Shown here piece after piece: positions 37,752 to 46,672 of a DNA stretch of 60,000 nucleotides. Numbering within the stretch: the stretch's first letter is position 1; every line of letters starts with the position of its first letter. The notes under the pieces were generated by a model. That model had not been told where the DNA came from, searched no databases, and was given only the letters and a program-made list of their open reading frames with translations. The stretch lies in contig NC_064048.1 of assembly GCF_932526225.1 (NCBI RefSeq), positions 2,869,597-2,929,596 on the forward strand, read 5' to 3'. Both the position numbers and the translations under genes were made by a program. The DNA comes from Nematostella vectensis. Its lineage: Eukaryota; Cnidaria; Anthozoa; Actiniaria; Edwardsiidae.

Positions 37752-37856
37752 TCACAAAGCCACAAGGCATTTGCGGTAAGCGTCGTAACATTTCTTCCGA
37801 TCAGCAATCCCTTTTGCGGTTTTTATGCAGAGTAGGTAAGTCGCCCTGCACTTGAC
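37752..37856 (-). CDS. Terminal exon of secreted cysteine-rich peptide gene
   Basis: Read on the minus strand, the acceptor TTTTTATCCACAG precedes a phase-0 exon of 34 codons and TGA. The module begins VKCRATYLLC and ends CYDAYRKCLVAL. It has two Cys-x6-Cys pairs separated by a Lys/Ala-rich linker (TAKGIADRKK), suggesting two short helices linked by disulfides. Homologous modules lie at 38212-38349, 38696-38824 (decayed) and 55308-55493, and a signal-peptide exon at 56491-56604. The gene therefore has tandemly duplicated exons. The family is unknown to me; a secreted defence, venom or signalling peptide is possible, but none is shown. Confidence 0.7.
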   Translation of the reverse strand, partial: VKCRATYLLCIKTAKGIADRKKCYDAYRKCLVAL

Positions 37857-38211
37857 CTGTGGATAAAAATAATGGTATGAGTTTACAAAAGAAAGAAGCC
37901 TTCTTTATTTATTCAACGGCATTGTTTTTTTTTTCATTCTAGAAAGTATTAATTAAAGAAGGCCAATAAGGCCGCTATTTAAGGCTCCCGCACAATAAGA
38001 CCCACTCAAAGAACCATTTCCATGGCTAATTCAAACAAACTAAGATGCTAAGATTCAAACTAAGATGCTTTTAATAAAATTCGTTAATAAGGTGTTCAAA
38101 CGTGGATGGCTATTTTCAAGTTCTTGAAACTAAACAGTGGATTGTAAACAATAAGTCCTGGCTGATCGAAATTCTTTAAGTAGATAATAATTGAATGAAT
38201 ATAGAACTCAC

Positions 38212-38349
38212 CAAAACACTTGACGGGGTAGGACGTCGGGTAGGGCGATCGCTGAGTTTGCATTTGCGGTATGCGTCATAGCACTTCTTCCGATCAGCAG
38301 ACCCTTTTGCAGTATCCATGCACTGTCTGTAAGTCACCAAACACTTGCT
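38212..38349 (-). CDS. Internal repeated exon of cysteine-rich peptide gene
   Basis: A 138-base exon, phase 0 at both sides, lies between the acceptor TTTTATCCACAG and the donor GTGAGT. Its 46 codons read SKCLVTYRQC near the start and KKCYDAYRKCK in the middle, so the two Cys-x6-Cys pairs match the terminal exon. It ends in an Arg/Pro/Thr-rich tail (RPTRRPTP) that may be a linker or processing region. The flanking introns are also similar between copies (TGTGGATAAAAATGATG after each acceptor side), which shows that segments of about 470 bp were duplicated, introns included. This copy is intact. Confidence 0.75.
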
Positions 38350-38695
38350 CTGTGGATAAAAATGATGATTTGATTTTATAATTAAAAAAGCCGCCTTCAT
38401 TCCATCGTCAGCATTGACACTTTAAGTCCGAGCCAGCAGCTCTGAAAAATATGTCTCTTTACCTTGAGAGCAGACCAAGTTTTGACCTTCCTAAGCTAAA
38501 ATAACGTCCCCACCCCAAAACTATTTCTCGTTGACATTTAAAGAATCCTGCGCGATAAAATTTCACTTTATTAGATGTATGAAGTGAACGGACCCACGTT
38601 TTAGCCTCTTTTCTGAGCGTTGGCCCCCAGACCTTTTTCTCCTAGAAAGTATTAATCAGGTAGATCACGATTGAAAAGAAATAGAAATCGCCTTA

Positions 38696-38824
38696 GGCAA
38701 TGTAGGACGTGGAGTAGGGCGAGTGCCGAGTTTGCATTTGCGGTATACGTCATAACACTTCTTCCAATCAGCAGACCCCTTTTGCAGTATTAATGCAATG
38801 TCGGTAAGTCACCAAGCACTTGCT
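38696..38824 (-). pseudogene. Decayed copy of the repeated cysteine-rich exon
   Basis: It matches the exon at 38212-38349, but a four-base C run at 38776-38779 replaces a three-base run. This shifts the frame and brings a TGA almost immediately. The donor is also lost (CCTAAG where GTGAGT or GTAAGA is expected). The acceptor is kept. A further remnant of about 40 bases (GTAAGTTGCCACGCACTTGAT) lies at 38861-38895. Confidence 0.75.
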
Positions 38825-39018
38825 CTGTGGATAAAATGATGATATGATTTTATAATAAGTAAGTTGCCACGCACTTGATCTATATGGATACAAATGATGG
38901 ATGAGTTTACAAGAGAAAATAGCCGTCTTGATTCCTTCATGGGCATTGATGCTTTTTCCTTCTATTAAGTAAAGTTATTCAAGTAAGTCATGATTGAATG
39001 GATCGGAAAAGATCTTAC

Positions 39019-39039
39019 CAAACCACTCGGTAAGGTAGA
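39019..39039 (-). pseudogene. 3' piece of a cysteine-rich exon split by the 16-kb insertion
   Basis: TCTTAC at 39013-39018 (donor GTAAGA on the minus strand) is followed by the last ~21 exon bases up to GGTAGA, where the foldback element begins. The rest of the same exon resumes at 55308 with GGTAGG. Comparison with the copy at 38212 shows collinear sequence across the break. Confidence 0.7.
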
Positions 39040-39103
39040 TACGGAAGCCCAGCGGGGCCACTGCCCTATTCGGTTTTGCATTTCCATGTTTTGCAATCAA
39101 CAT

Positions 39104-41745
39104 CACGAGTTTGTATTTTGCTTTTGCGAGTTTAAACTTTGCAATTCCGAGTTTGTACTTTGCATTTGCGAGTTTGTATTTTGCTTTTGCGAGTTTGTAT
39201 TTTGCTTTTGCGAGTTTGTATTTTGCTTTTGCGAGATTGTATTTTGCTTTTGCGAGTTTGTATTTTGCTTTTGCGAGTTTGTATTTTGCTTTTGCGAGTT
39301 TGTATTTTGCTTTTGCGAGTTTGTACTTTGCTTTTGCGAGTTTGTATCTTGCATTTGCGAGTTTGTATTTTGCTTCTGAGTTTGTATTTTGCTTTTGCTA
39401 GTTTGTACTTTGCATTTGCGAGTTTGTATTTTGCTTTTGCGAGTTTGTATTTTGCTTTTGCGAGTTTGTACTTTGCATTTGCGAGTTTGTATTTTGCTTT
39501 TGCGAGTTTGTATTTTGCTTTTGCGAGTTCGTACTTTGCATTTGCGAGTTTGTATTTTGCTCTTGCGAGTTTGTATTTTGCTTTTGCTGGTTTGTATTTT
39601 GCTTTTGCGAGTTTGTACTTTGCTTTTGCGAGTTTGTATTTTACTTTTGCGAGTTTGTATTTTGCTTTTGCGAGTTTGTACTTTGCTTTTGCGAGATTGT
39701 ATTTTGCTTTTGCGAGTTTGTATTTTGCTTTTGCGAGTTTGTGTTTTGCTTTTGCGAGTTTGTATTTTGCTTTTGCGAGTTTGTATTTTGCTTTTGCGAG
39801 TTTGTACTTTGCATTTGCGAGTTTGTATTTTGCATTTGCGAGTTTGTACTTTGCATTTGCGAGTTTGTATTTTGCATTTGCGAGTTTGTACTTTGCATTT
39901 GCGAGTTTGTACTTTGCATTTGCGAGTTTGTACTTTGCATTTCCGAGTTTGTACTTTGCATTTGCGAGTTTGTACTTTGCTTTTGCGAGATTGTATTTTG
40001 CTTTTGCGAGTTTGTATTTTACTTTTGCGAGTTTGTATTTTGCTTTTACGAGTTTGTACTTTGCTTTTGCGAGATTGTAATTTGCTTTTGCGAGTTTGTA
40101 TTTTGCTTTTGCGAGTTTGTACTTTGCATTTGCGAGTTTGTATTTTGCATTTGCGAGTTTGTACTTTGCATTTGCGAGTTTGTATTTTGCATTTGCGAGT
40201 TTGTATTTTGCATTTGCGAGTTTGTACTTTGCATTTGCGAGTTTGTACTTTGCATTTGCGAGTTTGTACTTTGCATTTGCGAGTTTGTACTTTGCTTTTG
40301 CGAGATTGTATTTTGCTTTTGCGAGTTTGTATTTTACTTTTGCGAGTTTGTATTTTGCTTTTGCGAGTTTGTACTTTGCATTTGCGAGTTTGTATTTTGC
40401 ATTTGCGAGTTTGTACTTTGCATTTGCGAGTTTGTATTTTGCATTTGCGAGTTTGTATTTTGCATTTGCGAGTTTGTACTTTGCATTTGCGAGTTTGTAC
40501 TTTGCATTTGCGAGTTTGTACTTTGCATTTGCGAGTTTGTACTTTGCTTTTGCGAGATTGTATTTTGCTTTTGCGAGTTTGTATTTTACTTTTGCGAGTT
40601 TGTACTTTGCTTTTGCGAGATTGTATTTTGCTTTTGCGAGTTTGTATTTTGCATTTGCGAGTTTGTATTTTGCATTTGCGAGTTTGTACTTTGCTTTTGC
40701 GAGTTTGTATCTTGCATTTGCTAGTTTGTACTTTGCATTTGCGAGTTTGTATTTTGCATTTGCTAGTTCGTACTTTGCTTTTGCGAGTTTGTATTTTGCT
40801 TTTGCGAGTTTGTATTTTGCTTTTGCGAGTTTGTATTTTGCTTTTCCGAGTTTGTATTTTGCATTTGCGAGTTTGTATTTTGCATTTGCGAGTTTGTATT
40901 TTGCTTTTGCGAGTTTGTACTTTGCTTTTGCGAGTTTGTATTTTGCTTTTGCGAGTTTGTATTTTGCTTTTGCGAGTTTGTATTTTGCTTTTGCGAGTTT
41001 GTATTTTGCATTTGCGAGTTTGTATTTTGCTTTTGCGAGTTTGTATTTTGCTTTTCCGAGTTTGTATTTTGCATTTGCGAGATTGTATTTTGCTTTTGCG
41101 AGTTTGTATTTTGCTTTTGCGAGTTTGTATTTTGCATTTGCGAGATTGTATTTTGCTTTTGCGAGTTTGTATTTTGCTTTTGCTAGTTTGTATTTTGCTT
41201 TTGCGAGTTTGTATTTTGCTTTTCCGAGTTTGTATTTTGTTTTTGCGAGTTTGTATTTTGCTTGTGCGAGTTTGTATTTTGTTTTTGCGAGTTTGTATTT
41301 TGCATTTGCGAGATTGTATTTTGCTTTTGCGAGTTTGTATTTTGCTTTTGCTAGTTTGTATTTTGCTTTTGCGAGTTTGTATTTTGATTTTACGAGTTTG
41401 TATTTTGTTTTTGCGAGTTTGTATTTTGCTTTTGCGAGTTTGTATTTTGTTTTTGCGAGTTTGTATTTTGCTTTTGCGAGTTTGTACTTTGCATTTGCGA
41501 GTTTGTAGTTTGCTTTTGCGAGTTTGTATTTTGCTTTTGCGAGTTTGTATTTTGCTTTTGCGAGTTTGTACTTTGCTTTTGCGAGTTTGTATTTTGCTTT
41601 TGCGAGTTTGTATTTTGCATTTGCGAGTTTGTATTTTGCTTTTGCTAGTTTGTACTTTGCATTTGCGAGTTTGTATTATGCTTTTGCGAGTTTGTATTTT
41701 GTTTTTGCTGGTTTGTACTTTGCATTTGCGTGTTTGTACTTTGCT
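39104..41745. repeat. 21-bp satellite array, about 125 copies (left)
   Basis: The unit is GCGAGTTTGTATTTTGCTTTT with common variants (TACTTTGCA, GAGATTG, GCTAG). Because 21 is seven codons and most units lack stops, several frames stay open for hundreds of codons on both strands. These are not proteins. The same array continues, in the same orientation, at 52732 after the nested element. Confidence 0.97.
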
Positions 41746-41751
41746 TTTGCG
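41746..41751. repeat. Target site duplication TTTGCG (left)
   Basis: TTTGCG precedes the G tract of the left terminal repeat and recurs at 52732-52737 after the C tract of the right one. The pre-insertion site is an ordinary 21-bp satellite unit. The last G is shared with the G tract, so 5 bp is the strict minimum. Confidence 0.8.
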
Positions 41752-42130
41752 GGGGGGGGGACTGGGTAGTTTGAGTGAAACCCCCCTGGGGGCCGCGGCG
41801 GCCCCCTCCGACCCCCCCAACCCCATCTTAGGCTTGGGAGGCGCGGCGCGCCCCTCCGAGCCCCCCAGCCCCTACCCTCCTTCTATATATCAAGCGTATA
41901 ATGTTTCACGTACATAAACTGTTAGGGCAATTGTTCATGTAGGCCGGGCGTGGTTCGCGTACACGACTCTTTGGGTCAATTGCTCATGTAGGCCGGGCGC
42001 GGTTCGCGTACACGACTTTTTGGGGTAAATAGCGATGGTGTCGGGGAGGGCCGCGAAAACGAGGAGGGCCGCCAACCTACGGAGCGCGGAATAACCGTTT
42101 TTCAAAGCCGTTTAAACCTGAGTTTTACTC
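41752..42130. repeat. Left terminal inverted repeat, about 380 bp
   Basis: It runs from the G tract and ACTGGGTAGTTTGAGTGAAA to CTGAGTTTTACTC, and is matched inversely by 52279-52731. It contains two copies of a 49-bp unit (GGCCGGGCG..GTTCGCGTACACGACT), where the right repeat has three. The outer 150 bases are extremely rich in CCCC and GGGG words. Confidence 0.9.
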
Positions 42131-42471
42131 ACGTGGTGCTTGAATTGCCCCCAATCCCCAGTTTGGTCGTGCTTGTTTTCATGACTTCGAACTTCTCTCG
42201 GGATTTTTCTGCTAAAGCAGCGGTAATAGGGCGATGAATACCGTCGTGTGTTCTTTTTATCGAACGCTCGATCGCCGGCGAGGTCTACCATTTTATGGCA
42301 GTCTTTGTTTGCCACAAAAGCCTCCTGTTTCCGAAATACGGTTTCATAGAGGCGGTCGAACTCTTTAAAACTCCATCTACGAAGGCGTCCTCTTCTTTCC
42401 CCTCGGCTGTTACTGAAAGTTTCCAGCCAAGCACTTTAGGTCTAATTCCGTGTTTGAGTCGAGCCGCCATC
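42112..42471 (-). pseudogene. Host-gene-like 5' fragment inside the element
   Basis: On the minus strand CCAAGATGGCGGC is a typical animal-gene start context (YY1-like). It opens a frame of 62 codons (MAARLKHGIRPKVLGWKLS) ending TGG TAG. A second frame starting at the overlapping ATGG (MVDLAGDRAFDKK) runs to a TAA inside the terminal repeat. The pieces read as one sequence if the frame changes by one base at the overlap. The composition is closer to a host exon than to the GC-rich genes beside it. It may be captured host DNA; the parent gene is not recognised. Confidence 0.35.
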
Positions 42472-42580
42472 TTGGATAATTGGGCTTGGTATTTTATGAC
42501 ATAAGTTTTTAAGGATTTTGTGACTCGCACCCTAATAAATGAAGCTGTTACGAAGTATCATGGCTATATTTTTCCAATGA

Positions 42581-42949
42581 TGCAGTTCGAACCCCCAAGG
42601 ACTTGCAATTAGACATCCGTCTGTCCTGTGGTATACCGAGCGTTCGAAGGATGAGGTGCGGAAAGGATTATTGCGGGTGGCTAAAGGTCGGCCACGCAAA
42701 CACGAGGAGGGCCGCGGCCGGAGGTGCAAGGACACCTACTGCAAGGTGCACCTCCAAAGGCTCCGTAAGGGCATCACCGTCCCCGTGCCGTGCAGGATCT
42801 GCGGCATAGGGACTCGGTCGGAGACGCGGTTGTGCCGCCCCTGCGGAGCGAATCGTGAAGGGCAGAGGATGCGTGGCGTCGAGAGGCGCGCTCGGAAATG
42901 GTTCGCACTCGTCCTGTCTGACATCGCAGCCCGCGGTACGGGCAATTGA
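42581..42949 (+). CDS. Basic zinc-ribbon-like protein, start not resolved
   Basis: The frame is open from 42581 to TGA at 42949 but contains no suitable ATG near its 5' end, so a spliced or non-ATG start, or loss of the start, is needed. The product is strongly basic. Cysteines are arranged as CKDTYC, then CRICG and CRPCG, as in a four-cysteine zinc ribbon with an extra pair before it. A basic segment (RRARKW) follows. Such small zinc proteins bind nucleic acid or act in transcription; here the role is unknown. It is the first plus-strand gene after the left terminal repeat. Confidence 0.45.
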   Translation, partial: CSSNPQGLAIRHPSVLWYTERSKDEVRKGLLRVAKGRPRKHEEGRGRRCKDTYCKVHLQRLRKGITVPVPCRICGIGTRSETRLCRPCGANREGQRMRGVERRARKWFALVLSDIAARGTGN

Positions 42950-43172
42950 TACTGGGTGGCACAAGGCATACCCAAGCGCCCGTCCTGTGCGACACCGCGG
43001 CTCGCGGTACGGGCGATTAGAGACTGGGTGGCACGAGGCATACCCAAACGCTCGTCCCGCCGGCTGTGGTACGGGCAATTTGAGACTGGGTGGCACAGGT
43101 CATACCCGAACACTCGTCCCGCCGGTTGTGATACGGGCAGTCGGAGACTGGGTGGCACAGGGTATACCCAAA
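42930..43172 (+). repeat. Four tandem copies of a 62-71 bp unit
   Basis: GTACGGGC followed by GACTGGGTGGCAC and CATACCC recurs starting at about 42936, 43007, 43069 and 43131. It spans the end of the zinc-ribbon frame and the space before the next gene. It could be regulatory or simply a minisatellite. Confidence 0.85.
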
Positions 43173-44382
43173 CATGGACGCTTATATAGAGGAGATTCTC
43201 GATAGCATGCCTGACAAATTCTCTCTTCGTCGGCGGCGCCCATCTTCGGTTCCCAAGCGTGGATGCCACTCTTCGGGGCATAAGCGCCGGTGTTTACCAG
43301 GAGATACGAGATCTTGGTAGAACAGGTGTCATTGCTCTAAAGCCGGTTATGTGGGGGCCTGATATTAATGACGACGGCTCGGTGTGGTGTGTCTCGCGCG
43401 AGAGTCTCTGCGGGCGAACGCAGTGCTTCCGCTGGTGCTCGAGATGGTAGACCCCGACCGGCGTTACGGACTCTTCACGGTCGTTGGTAAGGCCCCCGCA
43501 GAGCCATTGGCGCCAATCACAGAGGAGGAAGGGCGCTCGGAGCACAAGATCGGTGGGTTGTTAGTCAAGAGGGGGGGCCAAATCGCAGTCGGCGCCCTGG
43601 AAGGCATCGATGCGCGTATTTGGGAGAAAGGGCGAGAGTACCTCGTCTACGTGAGATACGAGCTTCGCCCTTTACCTGAGCAAAATGGTGAGACTGGGCC
43701 AATGTTTGTGCGAGAGGGGAGTGACGCCTTCGTTAACTGTGTTGTGAGCTATGTTGCCGACTTCTTGAGGAATCGCGGCACCTCGCGCTCCCTTGGTCTA
43801 ACCAAGACACGAGGCAAGATCCTCGAGCGATTTGACAAGAAGCTGGTCACTACGGGATGCACCAAAGAAGACCTCTTTGAGATGGAAAGGAAGCTCGAGG
43901 TAAAGCTGGTAGCCGTGGACGCCCTGGGTAACGTCCTGTGGGACTCGGGGAAGTACGGGACTAAGACGAGGGTCACCATCCCTTGCCACAATAACCACGC
44001 CTGGGCGGAGCTTCCGACTGAACCACCTGCAATCGCGAGCGTCCACGGCCTAGACTTCGAGGCTGAGAGGGAGCTTCGTTCGTTATGTCAGGGAGAGGCA
44101 GCGCCTCGCGCTACCAGTGCCGCCGCAAAAACGCACGAGGCGAAGGTACGAGAGGTGCTCATCCGCTTCGTAAACAGGGCGATCCCCAGAAGCACGAGGG
44201 TCTGGCTGTGTGGGCGTGTTATAGTCACGCACGAAGGCAAACTGTACCGATCGGGACAGGACGGAGCGGCTTTAGACAGGGCGTTTACAGACGAGACTGG
44301 ATATGATCCTCAATGGCTCCCTGATGACCACCCACTTACCAAGAGTACACCGAAGCTACGCACTCGATGGGCGGTGCAATAG
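43173..44382 (+). CDS. Large element protein, N-terminal two-thirds (frame breaks), NNHAW module
   Basis: The clean frame starts at ATG 43444 and runs 312 codons to TAG 44382. Coding-like sequence continues upstream in two other frames: MDAYIEEILDSMPDKFS from ATG 43173, and a segment with GISAGVYQEIRDLGRTG at 43220-43400. The 5' part therefore has at least two frame changes. The module from about 43720 to 44010 has NCVVSYV, then GCTKEDLFEMERKL and finally CHNNHAW, an arrangement I remember from proteins linked to protein-primed polymerases and OTU-like folds. A catalytic role is not proven. The TAG at the end is followed in frame by the HNH segment, so this is probably one protein interrupted by an amber codon. 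Confidence 0.55.
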
Positions 44383-44676
44383 GGTATCGCTTTAAGAAGT
44401 GGACCCAAAGAGAGAAAATCAGCTATAGACGACAGGCAAAAGGGTCGCACAAAGCACACTGGACCGCACCACGTTCTGACGGTAGACCACGTACTCGGCA
44501 TGATTGCTGACGCGGAAAAGAAGTGCATGGTCTGTGGCACTCAGCTTCTGCTCCAGGGGTACACCAAGAGTCATCCCCAATGCTTCAGTATCGCCCGGCT
44601 GGACGACAGTAACGGTCACTACAAGTGGAATGTCAGACTCACGTGCCTTAGCTGCAATAGAAGGCACAAGCGCTGA
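44383..44676 (+). CDS. HNH-endonuclease-like C-terminal module, in frame after TAG
   Basis: The frame of the preceding gene continues without interruption after TAG 44380-44382 for 97 codons to TGA 44676. It contains TVDHV, CMVCG, then SIARLDDSNGHYKWN and LTCLSCN. The two CxxC pairs and the DH...GHY..N residues match HNH nucleases with a zinc-binding ribbon. There is no ATG before the motif except one inside it (about 44500), which makes independent translation unlikely. The module probably cleaves or nicks DNA during element replication or mobilisation. It is convergent with the integrase gene. Confidence 0.6.
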   Translation, partial: GIALRSGPKERKSAIDDRQKGRTKHTGPHHVLTVDHVLGMIADAEKKCMVCGTQLLLQGYTKSHPQCFSIARLDDSNGHYKWNVRLTCLSCNRRHKR

Positions 44677-44740
44677 TCACGCTAGCGTGACGCTAGGGTG
44701 ACGCTAGCGCGATCAGCAGATTTTTTTATCTGTTTTGTCA
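44677..44740. terminator. Hairpins and T run between convergent HNH and integrase genes
   Basis: GCTGATCACGCTAGCG pairs with CGCTAGCGCGATCAGC around a direct TGACGCTAG repeat. CAGATTTTTTTATCTG follows as a second hairpin. The position between two convergent genes suggests a role in 3' ends. No AATAAA is present here. Confidence 0.4.
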
Positions 44741-45700
44741 CGCCAGCGTCACGCTACGCAACTGCGAACGCGTGAAGCCGTGCTTAGAGTACGCCGTGTA
44801 ATACAACACTGGCTGTCCGGGCTCCATGACCCTTTTTAGTATCGGGTATGCCTTGTTTGTCCACCACGGGTCCGTCGCTCGCCGTCGGCCCTTGTCCTAA
44901 AGGTCTTCCTCGTTTACGGCGATGTACACCTCCGTTCCGACCTCTAAGGGGACCTCTAAGGGAGGCTTTTCGGCTTTGAGAGGCACGCGCCTCAGCTTTA
45001 TGGCGTCCTTAGGCGCAAAGCCAGTCATGCGAGTCTCCGTTGCGTTTATGTCCGAGATGACGATTGGCAAAGCAGTAACCCACTCGCGGTTTGTCTTGCC
45101 GGATGCAAGCTCCTTCGAGTACTGCGCACGAAATAGGCGCTGTGCCAGCCAGCGATGGAAAGACTCGGCGAAAGCTTGGCTCCTGTGGTGCCCTGGCTCA
45201 GCCCGTATGACCTCCACCCCGTGGTCTGTTAGGAGCTTTGTGGTAGTACCCTTGAACTCCGTGCCATCATCAACCATGAGGACTTTAGGCCATGTGAGAG
45301 GTCCCTCTGCATAGATGCCAGCGAGTTCGCGGGAGACGACGGCCGCGCTCTTAGTCCTCAGTGGGCGGGCGGCTTTATATCGTGAAGCAACGTCAACGAC
45401 AGTCAGGGCATACTTGTACCCGCGGTCGGTTGGCAAGAATAGCAGGTCCGACTGGTGGATACGGTTTGGTATCTGCTCCGAGAAGTGGGCGTAGGTAGTC
45501 GGAGGAGGGAGTGTCTGTGTGTAGCCCCCGACGGGCTGCGAGCTTACCCACTTGCGCACTCGATCTATGGAGGCTGAGCCCTTGGGAAGTTTGGCATGCA
45601 GAGCGGTCACTCCCTGGAAGCCGCCTCTGGCGTAGTATATAGGACGAAGGAACGCATCGAGTTCTTCGTCGGACATGCGCTTGCCGTTCTGGAGGGCCAT
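44738..45700 (-). CDS. Maverick/Polinton-type DDE integrase with an internal TAG
   Basis: ATG 45700 opens 267 codons to TAG 44897-44899; the frame then continues 52 codons to TGA 44738-44740. The N-terminal part (YYARGGFQGVTAL...VRKWVSSQ) is the helical/zinc-like region of this integrase group. The retroviral-type catalytic core has Asp85 (HQSDLLFLP), Asp144 (VDDGTEFKG) and Glu179 (AFAESFHRWL), about 34 residues apart, with VVDVASRYKAARPL between. Residues after the stop (ATDPWWTNKAYPIL...LYYTA...FTRSQL) match the C-terminal DNA-binding SH3/chromo-like tail of the family, so the TAG interrupts a real protein. The integrase inserts the element and makes the 6-bp duplication. The catalytic triad lies before the stop. 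Confidence 0.9.
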
Positions 45701-45814
45701 TACGTGCGTATCGCGACATGTGTATCAGTCTCCAACAGGCGGTTGCCGTCTGCTCGGGCATGCTACGAACTGCTGCGCGAAGCGCTCGGTCTTTCTGAGG
45801 TCGGTCTGCAATCA

Positions 45815-45842
45815 TCTTATACGTATACGTATACGTATACGC
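45815..45842. repeat. (TATACG)n microsatellite
   Basis: TATACG is repeated four times upstream of the integrase ATG. The unit is nearly self-complementary (CGTATACG) and could form cruciforms. It lies between the integrase start and the stop of the next minus-strand gene. Confidence 0.85.
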
Positions 45843-45891
45843 GCAGCATGGAAAAAGGCCGCCTAGATGCAGCGCCGGAACGGCGGCTGCA

Positions 45892-46317
45892 TCACAGCAA
45901 GCGGCTAGCTGCGTAGCCGATGGCGAGAGCGCCGGCGCCAATGTACGCCAACTAGGCGTTCTTCTGTGTTTTGCTGGGTATGTAGTAGTCGGACAGCTCG
46001 GGGGCCCGCATCGACTCCAGGGATTGTTTCGGCCGGGTCTGGTTGTAGAGTTTGAGCGCGTAGTCGGTGTCGGTGAAGTTCTGCTTTGCGAGGGACCCTC
46101 TCTCGCGACTTTGAGCTTGCCAATCGAGGATTTTTTGTCGCCGCTGTTGGTAGCGTCCATAGTCTTGTTGGTATTTCTCTAGGGCCTTGTCGTGCCTCTC
46201 CTTCTCAGCTAAGGCAGGGCTCTCATCGTTCGACAGGAACTTTGCGAGGTAGTTGCCACCAACGAATGCAGTCGCGTTTAGGACGGCGCCGCCAACCAAA
46301 ATCGCGATAGAGGCCAT
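45892..46317 (-). CDS. Two-span membrane protein of cnidarian-element type with an internal TAG
   Basis: ATG 46317 opens 121 codons to TAG (45952-45954); the frame continues 19 codons (LAYIGAGALAIGYAASRLL) to TGA 45892-45894. Residues 1-25 are hydrophobic (SIAILVGGAVLNATAFVGG). The middle is a charged helix rich in Glu, Lys, Gln and Tyr (RHDKALEKYQQDYGRYQQRR), followed by LSDYYIPSKTQKN. The post-stop part is a small-residue membrane span. I remember uncharacterised cnidarian proteins with the same order, including RHDxALEK, LSDxYxPS and QKN followed directly by a span, which implies that the TAG sits at a normally coding position. A membrane role in a particle is possible. Confidence 0.65.
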
Positions 46318-46447
46318 GTTTGTGCGAAGCACACTTCACGTACGCAGACTTCACGTGCTGTGTGTATGCCTTCGGCGGCGCATGCGCATGAATTGTGCAA
46401 AGCACGCACGAGTCTAATACGCGGCCTACGCACGCCACAGTACACTA

Positions 46448-46672
46448 CTACATGGGCAGGATCTTCTGGTCCTCAAGGTAACCCTTCAAAGCGACAGCAC
46501 CTGCAACGGCGGCAGTCATTTTTGCGTAGTTCATGGCGTTCGCGGAGGGGTCTTTGGTGAAGTCCTCGCGTAAGATCTTGCGCCCAACCCAGCTGATACC
46601 GGCGACGAGGCCGGTTATGACTGCGGCGTCGGTGATGGTCTTTGTAATCTTGCTCTGCTGCGTTGTCGACAT
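46448..46672 (-). CDS. 74-aa two-span membrane protein
   Basis: ATG 46672 follows TATATA directly; the frame ends in a double stop, TAG TAG. Two hydrophobic segments, ITDAAVITGLVAGISWVG (about 12-30) and MTAAVAGAVALKGYL (about 52-66), flank a polar loop (REDFTKDPSANAMNY). The same frame is open upstream into the next entry, so a longer fusion of about 299 residues is formally possible, but the local start and the membrane layout favour a separate small protein. I recall similar short proteins in cnidarian elements of this kind. It may be a membrane or capsid accessory protein. Function unknown. Confidence 0.6.
   Translation of the reverse strand: MSTTQQSKITKTITDAAVITGLVAGISWVGRKILREDFTKDPSANAMNYAKMTAAVAGAVALKGYLEDQKILPM

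Noticed and set aside
39103-41917. Open frames of 470 to 907 codons on both strands
   Set aside because: They are produced by the 21-bp satellite, whose unit is seven codons without stops. The products are monotonous and exist in many frames and on both strands.
42577-42620. tRNA-like GTTCGAACCCCC near 42586
   Set aside because: No acceptor, D-arm or anticodon arm can be paired around it.
42668-43281. Minus-strand frames of 142 and 181 codons over the tandem repeat
   Set aside because: They depend on the 62-71 bp repeat and have no domain; the repeat keeps frames open on both strands.
45393-46160. 255-codon minus-strand frame overlapping the integrase and the two-span protein
   Set aside because: It runs out of frame across two better-supported genes and has Arg/Pro/Ser-rich composition typical of GC-rich shadow frames.
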